This document shows, piece after piece, positions 21,386 to 28,783 of a stretch of 32,856 nt of DNA (positions are counted from its first letter, which is position 1; every line of letters starts with the position of its first letter). This DNA is from 2-01-FULL-49-17 sp964553025 (GTDB lineage: Bacteria > Patescibacteriota > Minisyncoccia > 2-02-FULL-40-12 > GWA2-44-9), in contig CAZKJF010000012.1 in the NCBI GenBank assembly GCA_964553025.1, positions 1-32,856 on the forward strand, in the 5' to 3' direction. A program made the translations under genes and the position numbers. The notes beneath the pieces are model-generated. The model made no database searches. It was not told where the DNA came from and saw only the letters and a list, made by a program, of their open reading frames with translations.

Positions 21386-22426
21386 CTATTCTAACGATTT
21401 TACGGAATTTTTCAATGAACGATGAGGTTCAGTGGCAATGATGATTTTGGCCATCATTTCGATGCAATGGATGGGAAATTTCCCTTTTGACGTTTCAGCC
21501 GAGAGCATGACCGCCGAAGCGCCGTCCAAGACGGCGTTAGCGACATCGGAGACTTCGGCGCGCGTGGGTACCGAATCATGCCGCATCGATTCGAACATTT
21601 GAGTCGCAACGATGGCTGGCTTGCCCGCCGCCATGGCGGCGGCGACAAGTTCTTTTTGGCGGATCGGAAGCTCCCAGAGCGGCGTTTCAACGCCGAGATC
21701 TCCTCGCGCAACCATGATCGCGTCCGAAGCCTCGATGATACCGGCAATGTTTTCCAGGGCTTCCGGACGCTCGATTTTGGCGACGATCTTGATCGGACGA
21801 TCGCCGATAAGGCGGCGGATTTCAAGAATATCGTCTTTGGTTCGGACAAACGATGCGGCGATATAATCGACGCCCAAGCTCATGCAAAATTCCAAATCGT
21901 TGCGGTCTTTATCTTCCAAAATACTGGCTCGCAGTCGCAGGCCCGGCGCGTTGACGCCTTTTTGCGAAGAGAGATGCCCGCCGGCGGGAATACGGACGGA
22001 GAACAGCGGACCGTCGACGGCGATGATTTCACCTGACACTTTGCCGTCATCGATATAGATAACGTTGCCGACGGCGGAGCCGGCGGCAAAGATCGGGGAC
22101 GGAAACGGAATTTTCCCATCCGCAAAGGCGGACGCTGACGTGTCGAGAACGACGGTATCGCCCGCAGCCACAAAAATCCCCTCCTCCGGCAGCGTGCCGA
22201 GGCGCATCTTGGGTCCCTGCAAATCCCCCATAATCTTCACATCGCGGTTTTTCTCTTTCGCGAGCCTGCGAATGGTGCGGAATCGCTCGCCGTGGGCGGC
22301 ATGGACGTCATGCGAAAAATTCAAGCGGGCCACTCCAAGGCCGGCATCGATCATCTGACCTAAAACGTCCGGCGTCTCCGACGCCGGACCGATAGTCGCT
22401 ACGATTTTAGTTTCCCGTTGGGTCAT
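21386..22426 (-). CDS. pyk: Pyruvate kinase, short form
   Basis: This 346-residue enzyme makes ATP and pyruvate from phosphoenolpyruvate and ADP in the last step of glycolysis. The barrel begins TKIVATIGPASE. RLNFSHD, the inserted B domain (about 73-165), the catalytic-lysine strand KIERPEAL and the metal-binding MVARGDLGVE are present. It ends soon after VMLSAETSKGKFP, so the C-terminal regulatory domain (over 100 residues in usual enzymes of about 470) is missing. That should remove the usual allosteric site. It overlaps murD by ATGA and is last in the lemA-htpX-murD-pyk unit. Confidence 0.96.
   Translation of the reverse strand: MTQRETKIVATIGPASETPDVLGQMIDAGLGVARLNFSHDVHAAHGERFRTIRRLAKEKNRDVKIMGDLQGPKMRLGTLPEEGIFVAAGDTVVLDTSASAFADGKIPFPSPIFAAGSAVGNVIYIDDGKVSGEIIAVDGPLFSVRIPAGGHLSSQKGVNAPGLRLRASILEDKDRNDLEFCMSLGVDYIAASFVRTKDDILEIRRLIGDRPIKIVAKIERPEALENIAGIIEASDAIMVARGDLGVETPLWELPIRQKELVAAAMAAGKPAIVATQMFESMRHDSVPTRAEVSDVANAVLDGASAVMLSAETSKGKFPIHCIEMMAKIIIATEPHRSLKNSVKSLE
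21388..21415 (-). promoter_or_regulatory. tRNA-Ser promoter inside the end of pyk
   Basis: The -35 is TTGAAA (21410-21415), the spacer 16 bp and the -10 TAGAAT (21388-21393). The whole promoter lies within the last codons of the pyruvate kinase gene. Confidence 0.7.
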
Positions 22427-23814
22427 TTAATATTTCTGACGAGCGCGTTGAAGGCTTCTCCGCGGTCATATTCGTTTTTGAACTTCTCGAAGCTTTTGGC
22501 TCCAGGAGAAAATATTATCACAGATTTCGAATACGCGCCAGCTTTGGCAAGCGCCACATTAAGACACTCAACCAATGTCGGATACACCGGCGCGGGATCG
22601 GCCCACGATCCGAGCGCCCTGCGCATCTTGTCGGTCGCGCTGCCTTCCAAAAAAATTATATTTCCCGGCCGAATGTATTCGCGCATCATACGAGCCCACT
22701 CGGAATATTCCAGGTCTCGATCCGTCCCGCCGGCAATGAATATCGCAGACTCGCTTCCGAAACGCTTCATTGCCTGGATCGCGCCCTCAGGCGAGGTTGC
22801 CGTCGTATCGTTGATAACCATGAGCCGATCATCTGTGAATATAACTTCCTGCCGGAACGGAACCTTTGGCAGTGAATGTATTTTATCCTGGATATTCGGC
22901 CACGAAACTCTGAGACAATGCGCAGCGAGCGCGGCGGCGCAGAGGTTGGCAATATTGTGCTCGCCGAGCGCGAGCGCGGTATCATCGAGTTCCAGAACTT
23001 GTGCCACTTCGCCACCCTCGGCAAAATATACGGCGTTCCGATCATGCCAGACACCATTGCGGCCGTTGGTCAGCGGCCGCAATGAAAAATACCAGATCTG
23101 CGCCGTCGGACGCAGGCCGGCAAAAAATTCCGACCAGGAGTTATCGGCATTCAAAATCAAATGCTGATCGGGTGTTTGGTTGCAAAAAATATTAGCTTTT
23201 ACCGCCGCATAGCCCTCCATACTGCCATGGCGATTCAAATGATCCGGGGAAAGATTAGTAATAACGGCGACTTGCGGCCAGATAGGTATCCGATCCATAA
23301 GCTCAAGATGGAACGAGGGCAATTCGACGACGGCCGCGTCCAGCGACGCGGCGCGGTCAAGAACGCTCAAAAATGGGTGGGCGGAAGAATTCCCGGCGAT
23401 TGAGGATGCATATTGTGAGCTCACAAAATATTCCGTCCAGGCGGTCGTGGTAGTTTTGCCACGCGTTCCGGTTACCGCCACGATCGGTTTTGCAAACTCT
23501 TCAAAAAAGATTGCCGCTTCGTTAAAGACTGTCTTGCCTTGCGTAAAAGCGCGCTGAATATATTCGCTCGTGATCGGAACATCCGGATTTACCACAATAA
23601 TATCGCAGGCCTCGATGTCTTCAAACGAATGGCCGCCTAATTTCCAGGCAACTTCGCCTTCAACGCGTGCGATGGAATCAGCCAACTGCTCTCGAGTTTT
23701 AAGATCAGTAACGGTTACCTGCGCGCCGCGGCGAACAAGCCAGTTGGCGGCGGCTACGCCGCCGCCAAGAATTCCCAAACCGAACAGCAACACTTTTTTG
23801 TCTTTAAAAATCAT
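22423..23814 (-). CDS. murD: UDP-N-acetylmuramoylalanine-D-glutamate ligase
   Basis: This 463-residue cytoplasmic Mur ligase adds D-Glu to UDP-MurNAc-L-Ala in peptidoglycan synthesis. The N-terminus has the Rossmann-like FGLGILGGGVAAANWL for the UDP substrate. The ATP loop is GTRGKTTTT (116-124, K120), and SPDHLNRHGSMEGYAAVKANIF marks the central domain with its lysine. The start at 23814 overlaps the htpX stop by ATGA; a longer frame to 23889 lies inside htpX and is rejected. An 11-bp perfect palindrome lies in the gene (23055-23084). Confidence 0.95.
   Translation of the reverse strand: MIFKDKKVLLFGLGILGGGVAAANWLVRRGAQVTVTDLKTREQLADSIARVEGEVAWKLGGHSFEDIEACDIIVVNPDVPITSEYIQRAFTQGKTVFNEAAIFFEEFAKPIVAVTGTRGKTTTTAWTEYFVSSQYASSIAGNSSAHPFLSVLDRAASLDAAVVELPSFHLELMDRIPIWPQVAVITNLSPDHLNRHGSMEGYAAVKANIFCNQTPDQHLILNADNSWSEFFAGLRPTAQIWYFSLRPLTNGRNGVWHDRNAVYFAEGGEVAQVLELDDTALALGEHNIANLCAAALAAHCLRVSWPNIQDKIHSLPKVPFRQEVIFTDDRLMVINDTTATSPEGAIQAMKRFGSESAIFIAGGTDRDLEYSEWARMMREYIRPGNIIFLEGSATDKMRRALGSWADPAPVYPTLVECLNVALAKAGAYSKSVIIFSPGAKSFEKFKNEYDRGEAFNALVRNIK
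23055..23084. repeat. Perfect 11-bp hairpin inside murD
   Basis: Arms CATTGCGGCCG and CGGCCGCAATG are separated by eight bases. No T tail. Confidence 0.7.
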
Positions 23815-24716
23815 CGGATATCCATGCCCCGAAGAATGCGAATGCGATCGCCGATCGGCGGATGGGTCATGAACAATCGGGCGAACCATGATTCTTTTTG
23901 CTTCCCTTTGAAGGGATTGGAAATGAATAAGTGCGCGGTGGCATTGGAAGCCATGTCCATCGGTTCCTCGTCGCCAGCGATCTTTTCCAAAGCGCTGGCA
24001 AGGCCTTCGGGATAGCGGGTCAGGAGCGCGCCGGACGCGTCCGCCAAATATTCGCGTTTGCGGGAGATGGCCAAGCGTACCAATGTCGCCGCCAGCGGCG
24101 CTAAAACGGCGGCCACCAACGCAATCGCAAGCAAAACCGCGCCTCCGGCGCGCTCATCATTGTCGCGGCGGCGATTATTCCAAAAACTCATCCGTAAAAA
24201 CCAGTCGGCAAGAATTGAAACGAGTCCTGCCAGCACGACCGCGACCGACGAGATCAAAATATCATCGTTGCCGATATGCGACAGCTCATGGGCCAAAACG
24301 CCTTCCAGCTCGGTTCGATTCAGCCGGGTCAACGCTCCCCGCGTTACGGCGATGGCTGCGTGGTTGGCATTGCGGCCAGTGGCGAACGCATTGATCTGAT
24401 CATCGGGAATGATATATACCCGCGGCATCGGCAGGCCGGCCGTGATCGAAAGATTCTCGACGATTCGGTAGAGCTCCTCATGCCCTTCTCGCGGGACCGG
24501 CTGGGCGTGAGCAACCGCGAGCGCAATTGCATCCGAGCGCCAATAAGCGGTGAAATTCATGATGACGCTCAACGCCACCGCGGCGTACAAAATTCCGGGC
24601 GAATTCTGGACGTAACTGAAAATAAATCCAAGCGCAATCACCAAGAGAAAAAACATGGTCATCAAGAACCATGTTTTTCGGACATTGCTATCATGCTGCG
24701 TGTAGAGCGTAGTCAT
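23811..24716 (-). CDS. htpX: HtpX-type membrane zinc metalloprotease
   Basis: This 301-residue M48 protease degrades misfolded membrane proteins. Two N-terminal helices (about 15-35, 41-57) are followed by the catalytic helix with HELSH (143-147). Further helices (about 154-172, 190-215) precede SRKREYLADASG, which supplies the third zinc ligand Glu. The start lies 17 nt after lemA; LemA and HtpX are a common pair. No SD is visible, and translation probably follows the lemA mRNA. Confidence 0.96.
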   Translation of the reverse strand: MTTLYTQHDSNVRKTWFLMTMFFLLVIALGFIFSYVQNSPGILYAAVALSVIMNFTAYWRSDAIALAVAHAQPVPREGHEELYRIVENLSITAGLPMPRVYIIPDDQINAFATGRNANHAAIAVTRGALTRLNRTELEGVLAHELSHIGNDDILISSVAVVLAGLVSILADWFLRMSFWNNRRRDNDERAGGAVLLAIALVAAVLAPLAATLVRLAISRKREYLADASGALLTRYPEGLASALEKIAGDEEPMDMASNATAHLFISNPFKGKQKESWFARLFMTHPPIGDRIRILRGMDIR

Positions 24717-24733
24717 GACGCAAAAATAAATTG

Positions 24734-25285
24734 CTAGAATTTAACCTGGATCGGCTCGCGCTGAGCCGTATCCATCTGGAAGAATTCTTCCCGCTTGAAC
24801 GAGAACATGCCGCCGATGACGTTCGTCGGGAACGTTTCAAGCTTAGTATTGTAGTCCAGAACATTGGTATTATAGAAGCGCCGCGCGGCTTGGATCTTGT
24901 TTTCGGTATCGGCTAATTCATCCTGGAGCTTGGCAAAATTTTCGTTAGCTTTGAGGGTCGGATACGACTCGGAAAGCGCGAATAAGCTCTTGAGAGCGCC
25001 GGAAAGATTATTCTCGGCCTCGCCCTTGGCTTCACGCGTGCCGGCGCCCATGGCGGCGGCACGAGCCTGAATGACGCGCTCCAGCATGTCTTTTTCATGA
25101 GCGGCATAACCCTTCACGGTCTCGACCAAATTGGGAATGAGATCGTAGCGGCGCTTTAATTGGACATCGATGTCTGACCAGGCCTCGCGGACGCGGTTGC
25201 GGCCCCGGACCAGGCCATTAAATGCGCCAATCACCCACAAAACGAGCACTGCGACGACGATAAGAATAATAGTAGTGGTAGTCAT
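24734..25285 (-). CDS. lemA: LemA family protein
   Basis: This 183-residue protein has one N-terminal membrane helix (about 5-22) and a helical-bundle domain. The family core is RVREAWSDIDVQLKRRYDLIPNLVETVKGYAAHEKDMLERVIQAR. RFYNTNVLDYNTKLETFPTNVIGGMFSF is near the end. LemA homologues are membrane scaffolds of unclear role, often next to HtpX. First gene of the lemA-htpX-murD-pyk unit, with a leaderless promoter. Confidence 0.96.
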   Translation of the reverse strand: MTTTTIILIVVAVLVLWVIGAFNGLVRGRNRVREAWSDIDVQLKRRYDLIPNLVETVKGYAAHEKDMLERVIQARAAAMGAGTREAKGEAENNLSGALKSLFALSESYPTLKANENFAKLQDELADTENKIQAARRFYNTNVLDYNTKLETFPTNVIGGMFSFKREEFFQMDTAQREPIQVKF

Positions 25286-25291
25286 GTTTGG

Positions 25292-25319
25292 ACTATACCA
25301 CTTCGGAAGAATTTTTCAA
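25292..25319 (-). promoter_or_regulatory. Promoter of the lemA-htpX-murD-pyk unit
   Basis: The -35 is TTGAAA (25314-25319), the spacer 16 bp and the -10 an extended TGG-TATAGT (25292-25297), ending six bases before the ATG. Leaderless. Confidence 0.75.
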
Positions 25320-25333
25320 GATGCAATGGCAAC

Positions 25334-25360
25334 GAAAAACGGCGACCGTTAGGTCGCCGT
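25334..25360 (-). terminator. Terminator overlapping the stop of the 25349 gene
   Basis: A 9-bp stem ACGGCGACC/GGTCGCCGT (25339-25360) is followed by TTTTTCG on the minus strand. The TAA of the gene (25349-25351) lies in the loop, so the last codons form one arm. Confidence 0.8.
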
Positions 25361-25660
25361 GTGACCGAGCATGCTTTGAAGCATCGCCAGATTAGGCAAA
25401 TTCGGGCCGGAAAACGCGTGATGCTCGAGATCCCGCACATCTTCGTGGGGATTGAGCCTCGTCATGCTCCAGCGGCGCGGATCGCGGCGGACATCAAGCA
25501 CGACAATCCGATGATCGCGGGAAAGAATGATCCGGTACCCGTCGCAAAACGAAAAATTGTCGTAGCTAATATTTACTCCTGGAATTTTTTCCTGGATAGC
25601 GGCGCCAAAATTGAGAATCGTGGCCGTGAAGCCGTAGCGTTCTTCCGTTCGAAATTCCAT
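25349..25660 (-). CDS. Hypothetical 103-residue protein
   Basis: A soluble protein with mixed alpha/beta character (MEFRTEERYGFTATILNFG, YRIILSRDHRIVVLDVRRDPRRW) and a helical His/Leu/Met-rich end. No family recognised. It has its own promoter and a terminator built over its stop codon, which supports it as a gene. Confidence 0.7.
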   Translation of the reverse strand: MEFRTEERYGFTATILNFGAAIQEKIPGVNISYDNFSFCDGYRIILSRDHRIVVLDVRRDPRRWSMTRLNPHEDVRDLEHHAFSGPNLPNLAMLQSMLGHTAT

Positions 25661-25675
25661 ACAAGAACCGAAGAA

Positions 25676-25681
25676 AGTATA
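25676..25681 (-). promoter_or_regulatory. -10 of the 25349-25660 gene
   Basis: TATACT lies 15 bases before the ATG, giving a leader of about eight bases. A weak -35 would fall in the T tail of the groEL terminator. Confidence 0.5.
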
Positions 25682-25689
25682 TCGCCGCC

Positions 25690-25727
25690 GAAGAAAAAAG
25701 AAAAGGGCCGGCGAAGCCGGCCCTTTT
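25690..25727 (-). terminator. groEL terminator
   Basis: A perfect stem AAAAGGGCCGGC/GCCGGCCCTTTT with a 3-nt loop (25701-25727) is followed on the minus strand by CTTTTTTC. Confidence 0.9.
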
Positions 25728-25747
25728 GACGTTCAGAGTTCAAATCT

Positions 25748-27391
25748 TTAGTAATCCATGCCGCCCATCGGAGGCATGCCCCCGCCGTTGGCCGGCGCCT
25801 TGTCCTCGGGCACGTCGGTAACGACGGCTTCGGTCGTCAGAATCATCGAAGCCACTGAAACGGCGTTGGTCAGCGATGTTTTGACGACTTTGAGCGGATC
25901 GATGATGCCCGTTTTGATCATATCCACGTATTCTCCGGTCGCGGCGTTCAAGCCGACGCCCGCAGCTTCACTGAATACGCGCGAAATGACTTCGTTGGAA
26001 TCCTTGCCTGCGTTTTCGGCAATGGAGCGAAGCGGCTTTTCAAGGACTGACTTGATGAGCATGACGCCGCGAGCTTCATCGCCCACTTCGCTCACGCCCT
26101 TGACCGACTTTACGGCCAGCTCTTTGGACGCTTCGAACAGAGCTAAGCCGCCGCCCGGCAGGATGCCTTCTTCAAGCGCGGCGCGCGTGGCATTCACGGC
26201 ATCCTCAACGCGGAATTTCTTCTCTTTCAGTTCGGTTTCGGTTGTAGCGCCGACTTTGATAACAGCCACGCCGCCTGAAAGTTTGGCAATGCGCTCCTGA
26301 AACTTCTCGCGGTCAAATTCCGATTTACTTTCGGCAAGCTGGGCTTTGAGCTGCGCGACGCGCTTTTCGATGACCTGCTTCTTGCCGGCTCCGCCGACGA
26401 TCGTCGTTTTTTCTTTGCCGGCCACAACGCGGCGAGCGCGGCCGAGATGCTCGATCTCCACCGAATCCATCTTCATGCCTTTTTCTTCCGCAACGACAGT
26501 AGCGCCGGTAATGATTGCGATATCATCGAGCATTTCTTTCTTACGATCCCCGAAGCCCGGCGCTTTAATAGCCAGAGAGTTAAAAATACCGCGAAGCTTG
26601 TTCAGCACTAGCGTCGGCAATGCGTCACCGTCGACGTCTTCCGCAATGATGACCAAGCCGCGCTTACCGCCTTTGGCGATCTTCTCGAGTAAAGGCACGA
26701 TGTCCTGAATGGATGAAATTTTCTTATCGGTAACGAGAATGTACGGATCGTCGTAGACGGCCTCCATGCGTTCGGTATTGGTTACCATATAATGAGAAAT
26801 CCAGCCGCGGTCGAACTGCAGGCCTTCGACCAGCTCGGTCGCCATATCGGAGGATTGGGATTCTTCGACGGTTACGACGCCTTCTTTGCCAACTTCATTG
26901 AATACTTCAGCGATCATGGCCCCGATCTCGGGATCATTGGCTGAAATGGACGCAACTTCTTTCAAATTGGTCTTGGTTACGGCCTGCTTGCGCTTCTCCA
27001 GGAATGAAATAACCCAGTCCACGGCTTTATCCATGCCGCGCTTAAGCACAAGCGGATTGGCGCCGGACGCGACGGCCGAGAATCCTTCGGCCACGATCGC
27101 CTGGGCCAAGACGGTCGCCGTGGTCGTGCCGTCTCCGGCGATGTCATTGGTCTTGGATGCGACTTCTTTGATTAATTCTGCGCCGATATTCTCGAATTTA
27201 TTCTTTAATTCGATTTCCTTCGCCACAGTTACGCCGTCTTTGGTGATGACCGGCGAGCCGAAACCGCGATCGAGCAGAACATTGCGGCCTTTGGGACCGA
27301 GGGTAACTTTGACCGCGTTGGCGATCTTATCGACGCCGCGCTTCAATGATTCGCGCGCTTCTTCTTTGTATGAAATTTGTTTTGCACTCAT
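25748..27391 (-). CDS. groEL: Chaperonin GroEL (60 kDa)
   Basis: This 547-residue chaperonin forms the double ring that folds proteins with GroES in an ATP cycle. The N-terminus MSAKQISYKEEARESLKRGVDKIANAVKVTLGPKGRNVLLD is canonical. The ATP site has GDGTTTATVLAQ, and the C-terminus is the flexible Gly/Met tail GGGMPPMGGMDY. Full family length. A longer frame to 27418 lies in groES and is rejected; the chosen ATG follows the groES TAA by one base, so the two are coupled. Confidence 0.98.
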   Translation of the reverse strand: MSAKQISYKEEARESLKRGVDKIANAVKVTLGPKGRNVLLDRGFGSPVITKDGVTVAKEIELKNKFENIGAELIKEVASKTNDIAGDGTTTATVLAQAIVAEGFSAVASGANPLVLKRGMDKAVDWVISFLEKRKQAVTKTNLKEVASISANDPEIGAMIAEVFNEVGKEGVVTVEESQSSDMATELVEGLQFDRGWISHYMVTNTERMEAVYDDPYILVTDKKISSIQDIVPLLEKIAKGGKRGLVIIAEDVDGDALPTLVLNKLRGIFNSLAIKAPGFGDRKKEMLDDIAIITGATVVAEEKGMKMDSVEIEHLGRARRVVAGKEKTTIVGGAGKKQVIEKRVAQLKAQLAESKSEFDREKFQERIAKLSGGVAVIKVGATTETELKEKKFRVEDAVNATRAALEEGILPGGGLALFEASKELAVKSVKGVSEVGDEARGVMLIKSVLEKPLRSIAENAGKDSNEVISRVFSEAAGVGLNAATGEYVDMIKTGIIDPLKVVKTSLTNAVSVASMILTTEAVVTDVPEDKAPANGGGMPPMGGMDY

Positions 27392-27392
27392 G

Positions 27393-27677
27393 TTAGTCAA
27401 CGATCGCAAGGATGTCATCCTGGCGAACGATTAAATATTCTTTTTCGGAAATTTTGACCCTGTGCGGACTGAACTTGCTGAACACGACGGTATCGCCCTT
27501 TTTGACCTCGACGGGCACGCGCGTGCCGGTATCGCCAACCTTGCCGGGACCGACGGCGACGACCGTTCCGATCTCCGACTTCTCTTCTTTGACAGTTTCC
27601 GGGAGCAGGATCGCGCCCTTCTTTTTGTCTTCTTTCACCGCCTCCAGCACGACATGATTTGAAAGTGGTTTGATCAT
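27393..27677 (-). CDS. groES: Co-chaperonin GroES (10 kDa)
   Basis: This 94-residue protein forms the heptameric lid of GroEL. IKPLSNHVVLEAVKEDKKKGAILLPETVKEEKSEIGTVVAVGPG covers the first half with the mobile loop (about 16-31). VKKGDTVVFSKFSPHRVKISEKEYLIVRQDDILAIV is the second. First gene of groES-groEL, under a CIRCE-like operator. The leader is about 23 nt with no SD. Confidence 0.97.
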   Translation of the reverse strand: MIKPLSNHVVLEAVKEDKKKGAILLPETVKEEKSEIGTVVAVGPGKVGDTGTRVPVEVKKGDTVVFSKFSPHRVKISEKEYLIVRQDDILAIVD

Positions 27678-27697
27678 GGTAGTATAATGAGTTACTT

Positions 27698-27735
27698 TTA
27701 GCAGTCATTATATGCGACTGCCAAAAAAAAATCAA
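27698..27735 (-). promoter_or_regulatory. groES-groEL promoter with a CIRCE-like operator
   Basis: The promoter is -35 TTGATT (27730-27735), spacer 17 bp and -10 TATAAT (27707-27712). Across the -10 lies an inverted repeat, TTAGCAGTC-N9-GACTGCCAA (27698-27724). It has the same size and spacing as the HrcA operator CIRCE (TTAGCACTC-N9-GAGTGCTAA). One base is swapped symmetrically in both arms (C to G left, G to C right), and there is one further change in the right arm. HrcA-type heat-shock repression is the likely meaning. No hrcA is in the window. Confidence 0.75.
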
Positions 27736-27755
27736 GACCCCGCATTACGGGGTCT
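27726..27755 (-). terminator. Terminator of the nucleotidyltransferase gene
   Basis: An 8-bp stem AGACCCCG/CGGGGTCT (27735-27755) is followed on the minus strand by TTGATTTTTTTTT. The first bases of this tail are also the -35 of groES. Confidence 0.8.
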
Positions 27756-27779
27756 ATAGAGGTTACCACATCAGGATTC

Positions 27780-28757
27780 TTAATTCAAACCGGAGTCAGG
27801 TTCGAGGATATCAGCTATATTCAGCTCCTTTAATTTCTGGTTGTAGTGATCCAGAACCGTGCGCTCGAAGGAGTGGGGGTGGAATTCGAGTTCGGAGTCA
27901 GTATAGACCACGCGGCCTCCGGCCGCGTGGGTTGCCGGATTGTCTGCAATTCGCCGCTGCTGATACCGCCTGGCCCGGCGTTCCAAAAAATCGCCGGCTG
28001 AATGATCCAGAATCCATGCCGATATCCGGGCTATCATCGGCAGAAATCCATATGGCCGGATCGTTCGCCGCTTAACAATCTGGTACGGTTCGGCACGGAG
28101 AAGGAAATTTCCAATCCATGCATTCGCGGAAAAGAATCGCTTATCCAAGTCGGCGGGAATACACACAGGAACCAACCGGGCGTACGTTTGGGCGTTGTAC
28201 ATGCTTTGGTGGCGGATTTCGAGGCAATCAGCGGTAATATAGTGGTTGAAGCAGAGCTTATCAGGAGCGCGACGCTCGGCACGCGTCCGGCGAATGCCCA
28301 AGAGCGATGTCCAGGCGGAAATAATCAAGCGGCCGAGATACAAGCGGCCGGGTTTCATAATCATCAGAATATCAAAATCGCTCTCGGCGGTCGTATTGCC
28401 CAGGGCCAGGCTGCCGCTGGCAAAGAACCCCTCGATCCAGGGACAGATCCGAAGCCAGCGGGCGCGGCGCAGAAATGTCCGCCATTTCTGCGCCGCGATT
28501 TTTTCCCGCCGCAGACGTTCAGCGGCAATATTCATACGGCCGGCCAAGGCGTACAAACCGTTTGCCTCGCAAATATCTTCGCTTCGAACCAAGTTCTCCA
28601 ATTCAGCCATAACCGCCGCCAGCGACGCGTCCGACTCGCCTGACAAACCGAGCCGCCGCGGATGGACGAGAAAGCGCCACGCTTCAAACGAGGTCAGCGG
28701 ATATTCAAAGACATCATGATATGCAAGAGTCGCCAGCAATACCTTCCGTAATTCCAT
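27780..28757 (-). CDS. Nucleotidyltransferase-fold protein
   Basis: This 325-residue soluble protein has an N-terminal helical part (1-95) resembling a winged helix (AYHDVFEYPLTSFEAWRFL). A nucleotidyltransferase motif follows: GSLALGN (115-121), then SDFD with D127 and D129, the usual metal-binding pair. The C-terminal half is helical and Arg-rich. Such proteins are common in this lineage and their substrate is unknown. Two perfect palindromes lie in the gene (27908-27930, 28463-28497). Divergent from uvrC with only 26 bp between the ATGs. Confidence 0.82.
   Translation of the reverse strand: MELRKVLLATLAYHDVFEYPLTSFEAWRFLVHPRRLGLSGESDASLAAVMAELENLVRSEDICEANGLYALAGRMNIAAERLRREKIAAQKWRTFLRRARWLRICPWIEGFFASGSLALGNTTAESDFDILMIMKPGRLYLGRLIISAWTSLLGIRRTRAERRAPDKLCFNHYITADCLEIRHQSMYNAQTYARLVPVCIPADLDKRFFSANAWIGNFLLRAEPYQIVKRRTIRPYGFLPMIARISAWILDHSAGDFLERRARRYQQRRIADNPATHAAGGRVVYTDSELEFHPHSFERTVLDHYNQKLKELNIADILEPDSGLN
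27908..27930. repeat. Perfect 10-bp hairpin in the nucleotidyltransferase gene
   Basis: Arms CCACGCGGCC and GGCCGCGTGG with loop TCC. It codes for the segment THAAGGRV. No T tail. Confidence 0.75.
28463..28497. repeat. Perfect 14-bp hairpin in the nucleotidyltransferase gene
   Basis: Arms CGCGGCGCAGAAAT and ATTTCTGCGCCGCG are separated by seven bases. It codes for the region around IAAQKWRTFLRRA. No T tail. Confidence 0.8.
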
Positions 28758-28766
28758 AATCTATGG

Positions 28767-28773
28767 TATAATA
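28767..28773. promoter_or_regulatory. Overlapping divergent -10 elements
   Basis: On the plus strand an extended TGG-TATAAT (-10 at 28767-28772) serves uvrC, 11 bases before its ATG. On the minus strand TATTAT (28768-28773) serves the nucleotidyltransferase, ten bases before its ATG. The two -10 boxes share almost all bases, so one polymerase should exclude the other. Confidence 0.6.
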
Positions 28774-28783
28774 TTTCCCTACG

